Source of the DNA: Mycolicibacterium hippocampi
GTDB taxonomy: Bacteria; Actinomycetota; Actinomycetes; Mycobacteriales; Mycobacteriaceae
Length of the DNA stretch: 64,000 nucleotides
NCBI RefSeq assembly: GCF_010723735.1
Contig: NZ_BLLB01000002.1
Coordinates: forward strand, 682,001 to 746,000
Direction: 5' to 3'
Under the pieces are notes generated by a model. The model ran no database searches, had not been told where the DNA came from, and saw only the letters and a program-made list of their open reading frames with translations. Each line of letters starts with the position of its first letter. Within the stretch, counting starts at the first letter, position 1. Shown piece by piece: positions 26,302 through 35,163 of the stretch. The position numbers and the translations under genes were made by a program.

Positions 26302-26328
26302 TTCTTGATCTCCTCGGAGGGGTTGTGT

Positions 26329-26850
26329 TTACGGTGTTGCGTCGGAAGAGGTGTAGTGGGCCTCCACGGTGACATCGGTGGTGATGGGGTTCATGCCGTT
26401 CAGGTGCAGGACGTCGTTGCCGATGCGTGCGGTGGCCGTGAGGGTGGCATGACGATCGCGCGCGGCGATGTGTGCGACCACCGTCAACGGTGAGGTTTGG
26501 CCGTGGACCTCGATCTCGCCGATGATCTCGACCTCACCGGCGCCGACCGAGCGGACCTCGCTAGAGGTGAACGCGATCGCCGGATACTTCTCTACGTCGA
26601 AGTAGTCGGCGGATCGTAGGTGCGCGTCCCGCTTTGCGATTCGCGATGTGATCGACGCCGGGTCGACCACAAATGTCCCCGAGGCCCTGCCGGTACTGGA
26701 GACCTCGGCGTGACCCCCCTCGGCCCGTACGACTCCCTTGGCGATGGGGATGAACAGCAACTTGGAGCGGAACTTCAGGCTGGTGGCATGGGGGTCGAGT
26801 TGCCAGGTGCCGCTCAGCTGACGGAGATCGGCGATGGCTGCATTGACCAT
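26329..26850 (-). CDS. YceI family lipid/isoprenoid-binding protein
   Basis: 173 residues from ATG 26850 (GAGGAACC upstream). GTWQLDPHATSLKFRSK, then AHLRSADYFDVEKYPAIAFTS and TVVAHIAARDRHATLTA are the lipocalin-like YceI signatures. YceI proteins bind polyisoprenoid or amide ligands in a beta-barrel. No signal peptide, unlike E. coli YceI. First gene of an operon with azoR; both are probably controlled by the divergent MarR through the palindromes at 26940 and 27105. Confidence 0.88.
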   Translation of the reverse strand: MVNAAIADLRQLSGTWQLDPHATSLKFRSKLLFIPIAKGVVRAEGGHAEVSSTGRASGTFVVDPASITSRIAKRDAHLRSADYFDVEKYPAIAFTSSEVRSVGAGEVEIIGEIEVHGQTSPLTVVAHIAARDRHATLTATARIGNDVLHLNGMNPITTDVTVEAHYTSSDATP

Positions 26851-26939
26851 AAGGACGGTTCCTCTTCTGATGTTGAAAGCTCTCGTCGTGCACGCGGGCG
26901 GCTCTTGTTGAAGGTACAACCTATCGTGCACCGCTTAGG

Positions 26940-26951
26940 TTGAATATTCAA
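26940..26951. promoter_or_regulatory. MarR operator candidate O1 (yceI side)
   Basis: TTGAATATTCAA, a perfect 12-bp palindrome, followed by GTC. 90 bases above the yceI start. The same 12-mer recurs at 27107-27118 beside marR, 167 bp apart (about 16 helical turns). Confidence 0.7.
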
Positions 26952-27104
26952 GTCACCCTCCCGACCGCTTTCCTGAATCCGCCCGCGAAGTGCTATTTAG
27001 TGCGACTCGAATCCACAGTTCATCGCACTGGGTGGTCGTGGCCCAGAGAAGGGGAGAGACTCGGGACGTCAGGTTGACGATTAAAGCGAGCTCGCGCCCC
27101 ATGG

Positions 27105-27120
27105 ACTTGAATATTCAAGT
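27105..27120. promoter_or_regulatory. MarR operator candidate O2 (marR side)
   Basis: ACTTGAATATTCAAGT, a perfect 16-bp palindrome ending 17 bases before the marR ATG, where bound protein would block transcription or initiation. Shares TTGAATATTCAA with the site at 26940. Confidence 0.75.
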
Positions 27121-27136
27121 GCGGTATGGTGAGTCA

Positions 27137-27718
27137 ATGGCAATCGATGCGGGGCCGCCGGGCCAATGGTTGACTGCTGAGCAGCTTCGTGAGTGGGCGT
27201 CGCTGATGGCCCTGGTGACCCTGTTGCCCTCCCGGTTGGACGCGCAGCTGAGCCGAGATGCGGGGTTGAACCTGTTCGAATATCACGTCTTGGTGGAGTT
27301 GGCGGAGGCGCCGGGGCGCAAGCAGGCGATGAGCGAGTTGGCCCTTCACGCGCGTGGGTCGTTGTCGCGGTTGTCCCACGCGGTCTCGCGCCTCGAGAAG
27401 GCCGGATGGCTGCACCGTCATGCCCGGGGGGCCGGCCGCAGGACACAGGTGCAGCTCACCGACGCCGGAATGGAGAAGCTCGAGCAGAGCGCTCCGGGCC
27501 ACGTCGGTGCAGCTCGTCGCTTCGTCGTCGACACGCTCACCGACGCAGAACTGGCCGGCCTGGGGCATGCAGCACGCCGCATCGTCGCCGCGATCGATCC
27601 CGCTGTGGCCGGAATCCTAGACCCCAACGGGGATGACACGCATGGCTTCGTCACCCAGGCGGAGAACGGGCACCAAGGCGGCCTCACCAGCGTGTCCGGC
27701 GTCGAGGATCGTTCGTGA
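27137..27718 (+). CDS. MarR family regulator of yceI-azoR and quinone oxidoreductase
   Basis: 193 residues from ATG 27137, placed just after the 16-bp palindrome; the frame is open upstream but would read through the operator. Winged helix: LNLFEYHVLVELAEAPGRKQ, MSELALHARGSLSRLSHAV, KAGWLHRHARGAGRRTQVQL (wing). A ~40-residue polar tail follows the dimer helix. It is divergent from yceI-azoR and overlaps a quinone oxidoreductase gene, a layout typical of quinone- or oxidant-sensing MarR proteins. No conserved sensing Cys is present in the HTH region. Confidence 0.87.
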   Translation: MAIDAGPPGQWLTAEQLREWASLMALVTLLPSRLDAQLSRDAGLNLFEYHVLVELAEAPGRKQAMSELALHARGSLSRLSHAVSRLEKAGWLHRHARGAGRRTQVQLTDAGMEKLEQSAPGHVGAARRFVVDTLTDAELAGLGHAARRIVAAIDPAVAGILDPNGDDTHGFVTQAENGHQGGLTSVSGVEDRS

Positions 27719-28665
27719 AGGTCATCGGATTCAACGCCCCGGGCGGCCCGGATGTGTTGCGAGCTTTCGACATCCCAGAGCCGGCCGTCGGACCAAATCA
27801 GGTGCGCGTGCGCGTCCTTGCAGCAGCCGTGAACCCTACTGATGCAGTCACACGTAGTCATCGCCCCCTGCACCCCATGTACGCCGCCGTGGAACCCCCC
27901 CTCATTCCCGGCTGGGATGCCGCGGGAATCGTCGATGATGCCGACCCGGCGACGGGCTACGTACCCGGCGACGAAGTTCTGACGATCAAAGCGCCTGTGA
28001 TCGACGGAGGCGGAACGTACGCGGAGAAAGTCGTCGTCGCGCCTGAGTCGGTAACCCGGCTCCCCTGCGGCCACGATTTCGCTGCTGGCTCAACGGTTTT
28101 GATGAACGGACTCACCGCGCTCCAAGTACTGGACAAACTCGACAGCCTCGCAGGCGGGATGATAGCCGTGACCGGCGGTGCCGGCGTACTGGGCGGCTAC
28201 GTCATCCAACTCGCCAAACTGCGCGGCTTTCGCGTCATCGCCGACGCAGCGCCCCACGACCGTTCACTGTTGGAAACCCTCGGCGCTGACGTCATCGTTG
28301 ACCGCGGCCAGGACCTGGCAGCACACATTCGGCGTCACGCACCAGATGGCGTCGACGCCCTGGTCGACAGCGCAGTACTCGGCAACACCGTCGCACCAGC
28401 CGTTCGGGCAGGCGGCACCTACATCGCCGTGCGTCCACCCGAACTAGGCGGCGCGGTAGATCCCGGATACCACCTGAAAGTCGAGACAGTCTGGGTAGGA
28501 CCGGACATCACCCGTAAACCGAGATTGGACTACCTGTCCGACCTGGCCTCCACAGGAGGGCTGACGCTGCGCGTGGCCCGCGAACTGCCCGCCGACGATG
28601 CCGCAGAAGCGCATCGCGTACTGGAACGAGGCGGTGTCCGCGGCCGCCTCGTGCTGCGTTTCTGA
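27715..28665 (+). CDS. Zinc-independent quinone oxidoreductase-type MDR dehydrogenase
   Basis: 316 residues from GTG 27715, overlapping the marR stop by 4 bp. Medium-chain reductase fold: PEPAVGPNQVRVRVLAAAVNPTD, IPGWDAAGIVDD, then the NADPH loop AVTGGAGVLGGYVIQLAKLRGF and VIADAAPHD. No Cys/His zinc-binding lobe, so it belongs with quinone oxidoreductases (QOR) rather than zinc alcohol dehydrogenases. Co-transcribed with marR, and with azoR under the same regulator it suggests a quinone-detoxification regulon. Confidence 0.85.
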   Translation: MKVIGFNAPGGPDVLRAFDIPEPAVGPNQVRVRVLAAAVNPTDAVTRSHRPLHPMYAAVEPPLIPGWDAAGIVDDADPATGYVPGDEVLTIKAPVIDGGGTYAEKVVVAPESVTRLPCGHDFAAGSTVLMNGLTALQVLDKLDSLAGGMIAVTGGAGVLGGYVIQLAKLRGFRVIADAAPHDRSLLETLGADVIVDRGQDLAAHIRRHAPDGVDALVDSAVLGNTVAPAVRAGGTYIAVRPPELGGAVDPGYHLKVETVWVGPDITRKPRLDYLSDLASTGGLTLRVARELPADDAAEAHRVLERGGVRGRLVLRF

Positions 28666-28713
28666 TGATCGAGCGTTCGCCCGGTCCATACCGGTGCAAT
28701 CGTTTAGGGCCTT

Positions 28714-29382
28714 TCAGATTGCGCCGTAGGTGGCGATCGCTTCCGGAAGAGACATACCATCATTGAGGCCCTGCCGGATTTCCCGTTCCCGAAGGGTCAC
28801 TGCCTCGGCGCGTTCAAGGACAGGCACAACGTGTTCCGCTGGAATCACCACGACGCCATCAATGTCGCCGAGGATGAAATCGCCGGGACTGACCTCGACA
28901 GTGCGACCAGTTGCGCCAGGTAGCGAAATTGATTGACCCCAACTCTGCACCTGCCACCGACCGATCGACTGAACCGGCGTGCGGTAGGTGGCAAACGTTG
29001 TGAAGCCGGCCTGTTCGAGCCATGCGAGATCACGCACACCGCCGTCGACCAAAGCGCCTCGACAGCCAAGCCCCTGCAGACCCAGGGCTATGAGTTCCCC
29101 GAAATAGCAAGCACCATTTCCGTTTCCGGCCCAAACGGTTACGTCTCCGTCCTGTACCTCGCTGCAAGCCTGCACCTTTGCCGAGTCGGTAGGCGGGCCC
29201 CCAGCAACGGAATCGCCGCTGATCGTAAAGGCCCAGCCTGCTAGCCGCGTGCCTGAACGAGGCACAAACTCGGCTGACAACGCCTGGCCTGGAACTCCGA
29301 GCTCATCGAGTACGTCGCTGACGTTGGGGGTTTCAACCCTGAGATAGCGCGCTCGAATACCGTTTCGGTCCTGTGATGACAC
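28714..29382 (-). CDS. RraA / HMG aldolase-like protein 1
   Basis: 222 residues. The RraA fold with the active-site signature G-x-x-x-D-G-x-x-R-D (RGALVDGGVRDL, residues about 105-116), which in 4-hydroxy-4-methyl-2-oxoglutarate/4-carboxy-4-hydroxy-2-oxoadipate aldolases binds Mg and pyruvate. PNVSDVLDELGVPGQ starts the domain and GDFILGDIDGVVVIPAEHV closes it. Because the catalytic Arg-Asp pair is intact, an aldolase or decarboxylase is more likely than an RNase E inhibitor. 160 bp downstream of the LysR gene on the same strand; a paralogue is at 31710. Confidence 0.85.
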   Translation of the reverse strand: MSSQDRNGIRARYLRVETPNVSDVLDELGVPGQALSAEFVPRSGTRLAGWAFTISGDSVAGGPPTDSAKVQACSEVQDGDVTVWAGNGNGACYFGELIALGLQGLGCRGALVDGGVRDLAWLEQAGFTTFATYRTPVQSIGRWQVQSWGQSISLPGATGRTVEVSPGDFILGDIDGVVVIPAEHVVPVLERAEAVTLREREIRQGLNDGMSLPEAIATYGAI

Positions 29383-29545
29383 GCTATAACCTTTCGCTGG
29401 GCCTGACCCCGTAAGTTCCGCGACGACGTCGTCTGGTCGCCCCCGACCGCGAAGATTGCGTGGCGATCGAGGAGATCGCCGCCGCGGTCGGCAAGCACCG
29501 TGATCTACAGGCTACCGGGGCCGCATGAGGCCTTCTCCAGTGAAG

Positions 29546-30457
29546 TCAGCGGCCCAGTTGCTGCCGAATCTCGCTGGGTACATGTACGCCCCGCGCGCAC
29601 AGTTCGCCGATGAAGCGGGCGGCGAGCGGGTCAGGCGCTGAGGAAGTGATCGCCACGAGTTGACGGAACCAGCGGGGTGAGAAGGACCGTACGGCTCCGG
29701 GAAAGCCCTCGCCGACCGCGCTGATCGGTGTGATCGCGACGCCGAGCCCAGTTGCGGCAAGCTGGGGTGCCGATGCGGTCACGGCGGTTCTCATTATCGG
29801 ATCCGGACGGACGCCGGCTTCGGCGAGCGAGTAATCAAGCCAGGCGACCAAACCGTTCTCGGGAGCGAAGTGCACCATGGGGACGCCGTCGAGTTGATCG
29901 AGTCGCACCGCGGGCTGTTTGGACAGGTGGTGCTCCAACGATGTTGTCAGGACGACCTCTTCGTCAGCCACCGGAGTGACGGTGAACCGGTCGGGAATGG
30001 AAGGAGAGGCGGCGGCGAACGTCACGTCAACCTCGTCGTCGTCGAGTACTTGCATGAGCACATCCATCGAGGTCGATTCCCGCAGCGTGAACATGACTGC
30101 GTTATCGCTGAGGTGCCATCGTTGGATCACCGGGGCGAGGAACGCGACCGTGAGACTCTGTGCGCAGGCGAGACGCAACGTCCCACTGGCGCCCTCTCCG
30201 ACGACGCGCGCTGAGCGCACGGCCGCCACCGCGGCTTCGAGTGCCCGCCGCGCGTCGGTCAAAGCGGCACGCCCGGCGGGGGTCAGCCTCACGCCACGTC
30301 CCTCGCGGTGAAACAGCTGTGTGCGCGTCTCACGTTCGAGTGCGGCGAGTTGTTGGGACACTGCAGGTTGCGAAGAATGCAGAGCTTCCGCGGCGCGGGT
30401 GATCGATCCGTGGTCAGCCACTGCGACCAGGGACTCCAGTGCCCGCAATGACACCAT
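29546..30457 (-). CDS. LysR family transcriptional regulator
   Basis: 303 residues. Canonical LTTR N-terminus: LRALESLVAVADHGSITRAA, EALHSSQPAVSQQLAALERE, QLFHREGRGVRLTPAG (residues 1-65). The effector domain follows. It is 9 bp downstream of the DUF3500 gene and on the same strand, so it is likely co-transcribed with the RraA-2/DUF3500 genes and regulates this island; the 308-bp divergent region at 32460-32768 is the obvious target. Confidence 0.9.
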   Translation of the reverse strand: MVSLRALESLVAVADHGSITRAAEALHSSQPAVSQQLAALERETRTQLFHREGRGVRLTPAGRAALTDARRALEAAVAAVRSARVVGEGASGTLRLACAQSLTVAFLAPVIQRWHLSDNAVMFTLRESTSMDVLMQVLDDDEVDVTFAAASPSIPDRFTVTPVADEEVVLTTSLEHHLSKQPAVRLDQLDGVPMVHFAPENGLVAWLDYSLAEAGVRPDPIMRTAVTASAPQLAATGLGVAITPISAVGEGFPGAVRSFSPRWFRQLVAITSSAPDPLAARFIGELCARGVHVPSEIRQQLGR

Positions 30458-30466
30458 TCCCGCAGG

Positions 30467-31693
30467 CTACCTGCTGGGCGCCTCATTATGACGGTGCCCT
30501 GTCAGCGAGCCATGCGCCGTCTGGTGGTGGTGGGCGAGGGCGTCTACTCCGAAGTCGCCCGTTGGGTCCCTCCAGACCGCGTGAACGTGGTTCGCCCGGC
30601 GTTGGGTGTTATCGTACTCGATCAGGATTCTCGGGCCTTGGATTCGGTAGTAGTGCGGTTCGCCGGCTTCCGTGGCCCCGGCCCACGCGACATGTAGTGC
30701 GTCTAGCTGGTCATCTCCTCGGTATCGAACCCGGTACGACTCGGCGATCGGTTCGGCCGCTCGGTTGAAGTACAGGTCGAGCAGCGTCCGTAGCCCATCC
30801 CGTTGCTTCCCGGTCATGGCGCTCGCTGGCAGACCTTTCGGTACGCCGGTCAACGCGACCTGGGCGTCGTCTTCGGGTGAGTAGCCGGAGCCGGACTGCA
30901 TCGCTTCGTTGACCTGGTTGAGCTGGGTAGCCACGGTGCTGTCGGTGAATCGGCCGCGAAACACGTCTGGCAGGGGAAGCCGCTGGTTGCCTTCCGAGAC
31001 TAGAGAGCGGTTCGCTCCGACGAGATCGGAGACTGCCCGGGGATGAATCAGCGCACGCGTTCGCTGGTCGTGATCGAAAGATCTCATCAAGTCGAGGGCG
31101 ACGTTCTGCACGCTGACCAGCGGCTGCAGAACGCTGCCGAGCAGCGGCGCGGCGGCCGGATCGGCCCCCAGGAACAAAGGCGTTGTGGATATGACGCGTC
31201 CGTCGACGATCAGTTGGTTGACCGAGACATGGTGGCCGCCGAATCGCCATCCCCACAGTCGGTCACCAGGGGTTCCGAAGACGCTGAGGTAGTACATGCC
31301 GGGGTCTCTCCCCCGGTCTCGCTCGAAGGTCATCGACCACCCCTCCAGGCGGTCGAGCACGTTCTCCATGCCCATGACCGTGACCAGGGTGACGTACCCG
31401 GCCTCGGAGAGTCCGGTCGCGAGGATCTGCATCGCCAGGCGATGCTGCGCCGGGCGCTGGTCCACCAACGGGAGGCCGCCGTGGTCGGTCGGTGTATAGA
31501 ACCACAGCAACCGCTCATTCTCGGAGCTCCCGGGCGGCCCGAAGGTCGCGCGGATATGCTGTTCGCTGGACAAACTGTCAAGCCATCGGGCGACTTTTGA
31601 GGCCAGCTCGGTGGCGAGATGTCGTGTCGCATCGAGGGCATCGATCTCTGCAGGAGTCGGATGCGGGCGGAAGGCGAACGTATCGACAGTCAT
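30467..31693 (-). CDS. DUF3500 family protein
   Basis: 408 residues from ATG 31693. The family motifs RATFGPPGSSENERLLWFYTP near residue 45-65, LWGWRFGGHHVSVNQLI around 165, FLGADPAA, and the C-terminal AWAGATEAGEPHYYRIQGP with IEYDNTQ and NHVHAVWRDPTGDFG are all present. DUF3500 proteins have no established activity; the conserved GGHH...N and N-HxHxVWRD clusters look like a metal or catalytic site (inference). It lies 16 bp behind RraA-2, and no good Shine-Dalgarno is seen, which fits coupling. Confidence 0.82.
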   Translation of the reverse strand: MTVDTFAFRPHPTPAEIDALDATRHLATELASKVARWLDSLSSEQHIRATFGPPGSSENERLLWFYTPTDHGGLPLVDQRPAQHRLAMQILATGLSEAGYVTLVTVMGMENVLDRLEGWSMTFERDRGRDPGMYYLSVFGTPGDRLWGWRFGGHHVSVNQLIVDGRVISTTPLFLGADPAAAPLLGSVLQPLVSVQNVALDLMRSFDHDQRTRALIHPRAVSDLVGANRSLVSEGNQRLPLPDVFRGRFTDSTVATQLNQVNEAMQSGSGYSPEDDAQVALTGVPKGLPASAMTGKQRDGLRTLLDLYFNRAAEPIAESYRVRYRGDDQLDALHVAWAGATEAGEPHYYRIQGPRILIEYDNTQRRANHVHAVWRDPTGDFGVDALAHHHQTAHGSLTGHRHNEAPSR

Positions 31694-31709
31694 TGTTGAA
31701 TATATGAAT

Positions 31710-32459
31710 TCAGTGTGCGCTGCCGTACAGGTAGTCGATGAGTCGGTCGACCGGCTCGTCGGCATTCAGCAGGGCATCAAAACCAATTTCGGACGACGCG
31801 ATCTGCTCTGCGCGCCGAAGCACGGCGTGAATGCGATCCCTTGGAATGCAACATATCCCGGTCTCATCGGCGACGATCAGATCGCCGGCTGTGACCCGGA
31901 CATCGGATAGCCGGATCGTTCCGTTCACCTCGGTGGTGATGCTGCGCCACTTGCCGGTGATCGGAGTGTGATCACGCGACCACACCGGGAAGTTGAGTGA
32001 GCGCGACCTTCCAAGATCACGGACGCCGCCGTCGACTATCGCGCCCGCCAGCCCCTGTCGCTGGGCTACCGAGGCCATCAAGCCGCCCATGTTCGATACC
32101 TCGGCAAGCCCTTCGATGACCAAGATGTCCCCGGGGCTCGCAGTCCTCAGGGCAAGAATCTCGGCCATGCGCCAGTCCTTGTCGGACACCGCGGCGAACG
32201 CTGAACGCGACTGCGCCACATTTCGTACCGTCGTGGCGTTTCCGACGATTCGCCCCTTAGGTATAGACGGACTCAGACGTGACGTCGGGACCGCGCCGCG
32301 GACGCCGAGCTCGTCGAGCACATCGGAAACGGTGCTCGACAAGTCATCGAGAGCGAGGAAGCGCTGAATCGTCGTAGTGTCGGTCGATGGGAGCGGATCG
32401 TGAATCGTCGCCCAGTCGAACCTGACATTGTCGGAACCCTCACGCCTTTGATCCGTCAT
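31710..32459 (-). CDS. RraA / HMG aldolase-like protein 2
   Basis: 249 residues, with about 30 more at the N-terminus than RraA-1. SSTVSDVLDELGVRGAVP, the catalytic signature GAIVDGGVRDLGRS, and AGDLIVADETGICCIPRDRI. The Arg-Asp pair and Asp-Gly are conserved, so an Mg-dependent aldolase/decarboxylase of a 2-oxo acid is plausible. First gene of the minus-strand cluster RraA-2, DUF3500, LysR, RraA-1. Presence of two paralogues around DUF3500 suggests two related substrates or a heteromer. Confidence 0.85.
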   Translation of the reverse strand: MTDQRREGSDNVRFDWATIHDPLPSTDTTTIQRFLALDDLSSTVSDVLDELGVRGAVPTSRLSPSIPKGRIVGNATTVRNVAQSRSAFAAVSDKDWRMAEILALRTASPGDILVIEGLAEVSNMGGLMASVAQRQGLAGAIVDGGVRDLGRSRSLNFPVWSRDHTPITGKWRSITTEVNGTIRLSDVRVTAGDLIVADETGICCIPRDRIHAVLRRAEQIASSEIGFDALLNADEPVDRLIDYLYGSAH

Positions 32460-32768
32460 TTAGCCCTCTTCATTAGAAACCTCTGCACGACAACGGGTTC
32501 CGATGCACAGCCGCGTCATGCTGCCCGTAGCTCAACCATATCCGTAGCCGAGTCAACGTGCCCTTCGATCTTTGAATGACACCCATTCGGCATCCTTCTA
32601 TGTCGCAGGTCAGCCCACGAGATCGAGCCGCCGTAGCACTTCGCGACGCTTGCCATGTAGATCTAAATCGCTTAGCGTCCAACATGACTCGTCGGTCACA
32701 CCCGCGACTCTGCGTCTGCATATATCAGGACGCCATTAGAAGACGGAACTATCAACGGAGATGGGGAT
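32460..32768. other. Divergent promoter region of the RraA/SDR island
   Basis: 309 bases between RraA-2 (minus) and SDR (plus). Noticeably lower GC than the flanks and without a credible gene. It must carry promoters for both clusters and probably the LysR site; I see no strong T-N11-A palindrome that singles out an operator. GGAG at 32758 serves the SDR start at 32769. Confidence 0.6.
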
Positions 32769-33557
32769 ATGGACTACCTGCTTTCAGGCAAGACGGTGAT
32801 CATCACCGGCGGGGCGTCGGGCATCGGGCTCGAGACTGCGAATCAGTTGCTTGCTGAGGGCGCCAACGTCCTGGCGGTTGACCTCGATATCGATCCCTTG
32901 GCGGCTCGGCAGGAGCCGCAGCTTCGTTCGTTCCAATGCGACCTCACGGATCCGGATTCGGCGCCGGCTGCGACCAGGGCAGCATTCGACGCCTTCGGCG
33001 CCATCGATGTCCTGATCTCTTGTGCCGGGATCGCGCCCGTTCGTAGCAGCGCGCTCGAGGGAAGCGACGCTGATTGGCGGCATACGCTCGATGTCAACTT
33101 TCTGAGCATCGTGCGAATGTGTCGTGAAGTGGTGCCTCACATGAAAGCCGCCAGCGGGGGATCGATAGTGAGCGTTGCTTCCGATGCCGGCCGGATGCCC
33201 GACCCCTTTTTCGCCGAGTACAACGTGTCCAAGGCGGCGATCCTCATGTTTATGAAGGCACTGTCGATTGAACTAGGTGGCGTGGGGATCCGCGCCAACA
33301 CTGTCAGTCCCGGTCCGGTGCGCACACCGATGTGGGACCGGCCAGGCGGATTCGGGGACTCTGTCGCCGAGTCTTTCGGGATGGAGAAAGAAGCGGCGAT
33401 CGAACACTTCGCCGTCAATGTCCGCAAACTACCCCTTGCCCGACTTGGCACGGTAGCAGAAGTGGCCGCGGTGAACCTCTTCCTCGCCAGCCCCCTGGCG
33501 TCGTTCGTCACAGGCGCTGACTACACGGTGAACGGCGGCAGCATTCCGACCGTTTGA
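32769..33557 (+). CDS. SDR family oxidoreductase
   Basis: 262 residues from ATG 32769 (GGAGATGGGGAT upstream). ITGGASGIGLETA loop, SCAGIAP, catalytic SVASDAG Ser, YNVSK (Tyr-x-x-x-Lys), RANTVSPGPVRTPMW and SFVTGADYTVNGG. Complete classical SDR. First gene of the plus-strand arm of the island (SDR, VOC, ADC-like), so probably oxidises a hydroxylated intermediate of the unknown pathway. Confidence 0.88.
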   Translation: MDYLLSGKTVIITGGASGIGLETANQLLAEGANVLAVDLDIDPLAARQEPQLRSFQCDLTDPDSAPAATRAAFDAFGAIDVLISCAGIAPVRSSALEGSDADWRHTLDVNFLSIVRMCREVVPHMKAASGGSIVSVASDAGRMPDPFFAEYNVSKAAILMFMKALSIELGGVGIRANTVSPGPVRTPMWDRPGGFGDSVAESFGMEKEAAIEHFAVNVRKLPLARLGTVAEVAAVNLFLASPLASFVTGADYTVNGGSIPTV

Positions 33558-33664
33558 AAATGAAACTCGTTCAAGCCAGGAAGCAGAGATCCGGCATGCG
33601 TGACCGCCGATCTGGTTGACGCGCAATCACGCCGGCGAACAAACACGAAATGGAAGTACACCAG

Positions 33665-34234
33665 ATGACCCGAGCTATCCCCACTGCAACCAACGTCGAC
33701 CATATTGGTTGGTCGGTTCCCGACCTCGACGCTGCCGTGTCGTTCTGCGTCGAGGTTCTCGGAGGGCAGGAGATCTTCAGAGTCGGGCCCTTCTCCGACC
33801 CCGCCGGCGACTGGATGTCTACACACTTTGACGTCGATGCCCGCGCCTCTGCTTCTCTTGCGCTCGTCAGGCTCGGCGCAACTCAGGTGGTGGAATTCAT
33901 CGAATGGAACACCGCGAACCGTGAAGTGACATGGCCGCTGAACAGTGACGTCGGGGCGTCGCACCTAGCAATTCACGTGCGTGACATCGACGAAGCGATG
34001 CGATACCTGAACGAGCACGGATGCGCGGCGTGCGGCGACCCGCTCCTACTCGAAGGTGTGCCTCACGCCGGTGTGACGATCCTGTACGTCCGAACGCCCA
34101 TCGGACTGCTGTTGGAGCTGGTGTCCCGTCCCGGCCATGACCTGCCCTACGAGGCCACCACTGATGCCCGACTGCTCGTACCGACGCAGCAGTGGAACAA
34201 CGGACAATCTGTACCTCGAGAGGAACTGCCATGA
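33665..34234 (+). CDS. VOC family protein (methylmalonyl-CoA epimerase/lyase-like)
   Basis: 189 residues from ATG 33665; ATG 33650 would add five. NVDHIGWSVPDLDAAVSFCVEVLGG (His ligand), then VVEFIEWNT, ASHLAIHVRDIDEAMRYL (second His), and TPIGLLLELVSRPG (Glu). The H...E...H...E pattern is that of metal-binding VOC enzymes such as epimerases, lactoylglutathione lyase and some dioxygenases. Its stop overlaps the next start (ATGA at 34231-34234). Confidence 0.83.
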   Translation: MTRAIPTATNVDHIGWSVPDLDAAVSFCVEVLGGQEIFRVGPFSDPAGDWMSTHFDVDARASASLALVRLGATQVVEFIEWNTANREVTWPLNSDVGASHLAIHVRDIDEAMRYLNEHGCAACGDPLLLEGVPHAGVTILYVRTPIGLLLELVSRPGHDLPYEATTDARLLVPTQQWNNGQSVPREELP

Positions 34235-34965
34235 GTGTGGAAATCGTCGACGGCCCGGATGTCGTCCCCCTCCCCCGAGAGATCATCAAGGACGCTCGAA
34301 TGATGATCGTTGGCTACCGGCCGGCGGACCCAGCGGCGGCACGACGCGCCCTCCCGAAAGAGTTGGAACCCCATCCCGACGGCATCGTGCTACTCAACCT
34401 CTGGACCGCTGTGGACCCCGGCCTCTCCTCGGGGATGGGCACCTACGGGCGACTCTCGTGCGGGTACATCGCTCCCGAAGTCAGCGGATACGACACCCGG
34501 ACCAGCGACGGGGAAACGACTGGGCATGGCCGCTTCTTCGCTCACCACTGGCTGGAGTCGGAGGGCATGCGGTTTTTCGCCGAGGCCTCATGCGGGAACC
34601 GCGCCGACATCGGATGGGTGGAGCAGACCGAGCCCCGACCCGGGGAACTGGTCCAGGAGCTATACGTGGATGGCAAGGTTGTGGTGAGAACGACCTCGCG
34701 CGTCGGCACTGAGAAGCTGGCGACGGTGGGCGGGCACTTGAACTACTTCACAAATTTCGCTGGCCCAGAAGATCGTGAACAAATTGCACGGGTGGCGGTA
34801 CCGTTCGTCGCGGACGTGCGGGACGCTCAGGTCACGTCGATCGAATGGCTCTTCGATGCCGCTCATCCCGCGGCGGCGCTCGCCCCCGGCTCAGACCCGC
34901 ATATCGCCAGTGTTCTCTACGGTGACGTCACCTGGGCACCGTTCACAGTAGCCGAAATACTCTGA
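34231..34965 (+). CDS. Acetoacetate decarboxylase-like protein
   Basis: 244 residues from ATG 34231, coupled to the VOC gene. RMMIVGYRPADPAAARRALPKELEPHPDGIVLLNLWTAVDP and YGRLSCGYIAPEVSGYD resemble the acetoacetate decarboxylase fold (ADC, PF06314): a strand ending before an LP..LEP turn and a G-Y-x-E-x-like segment. Whether the Schiff-base Lys is present is not certain; candidates are in YVDGKVV and GTEKLATV. In a catabolic island it could decarboxylate or dehydrate/aldol-cleave a beta-keto acid. Family call is moderate. Confidence 0.6.
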   Translation: MSVEIVDGPDVVPLPREIIKDARMMIVGYRPADPAAARRALPKELEPHPDGIVLLNLWTAVDPGLSSGMGTYGRLSCGYIAPEVSGYDTRTSDGETTGHGRFFAHHWLESEGMRFFAEASCGNRADIGWVEQTEPRPGELVQELYVDGKVVVRTTSRVGTEKLATVGGHLNYFTNFAGPEDREQIARVAVPFVADVRDAQVTSIEWLFDAAHPAAALAPGSDPHIASVLYGDVTWAPFTVAEIL

Positions 34966-35163
34966 GGTGTAGGCAACGTCAACTCATATCCGAGTCCAAC
35001 GCAGTGGATCATCGAGGGCCGACATGACTCATCGCTCGCTACGCGAGGTCCCAAGCCACTCTGTCTTTTGGAACACTATTGGTACATCAGTCCCGCACTT
35101 GGCCGAAGCAGTTCAGCTTATAGCAAGTCCACGTTAGGTACGTATTTTGAGAGGTAGAGAACG

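Noticed and set aside
29440..29530. Plus-strand segment reading AIEEIAAAVGKHR, like the start of an IclR-type HTH
   Set aside because: Too short, changes frame at once, and has no other homology around it.
31696..31712. TTGAATATATGAATTCA between RraA-2 and DUF3500, similar to the MarR palindrome
   Set aside because: It is not a proper palindrome and lies in a 16-bp gap inside an operon, so an operator is unlikely.
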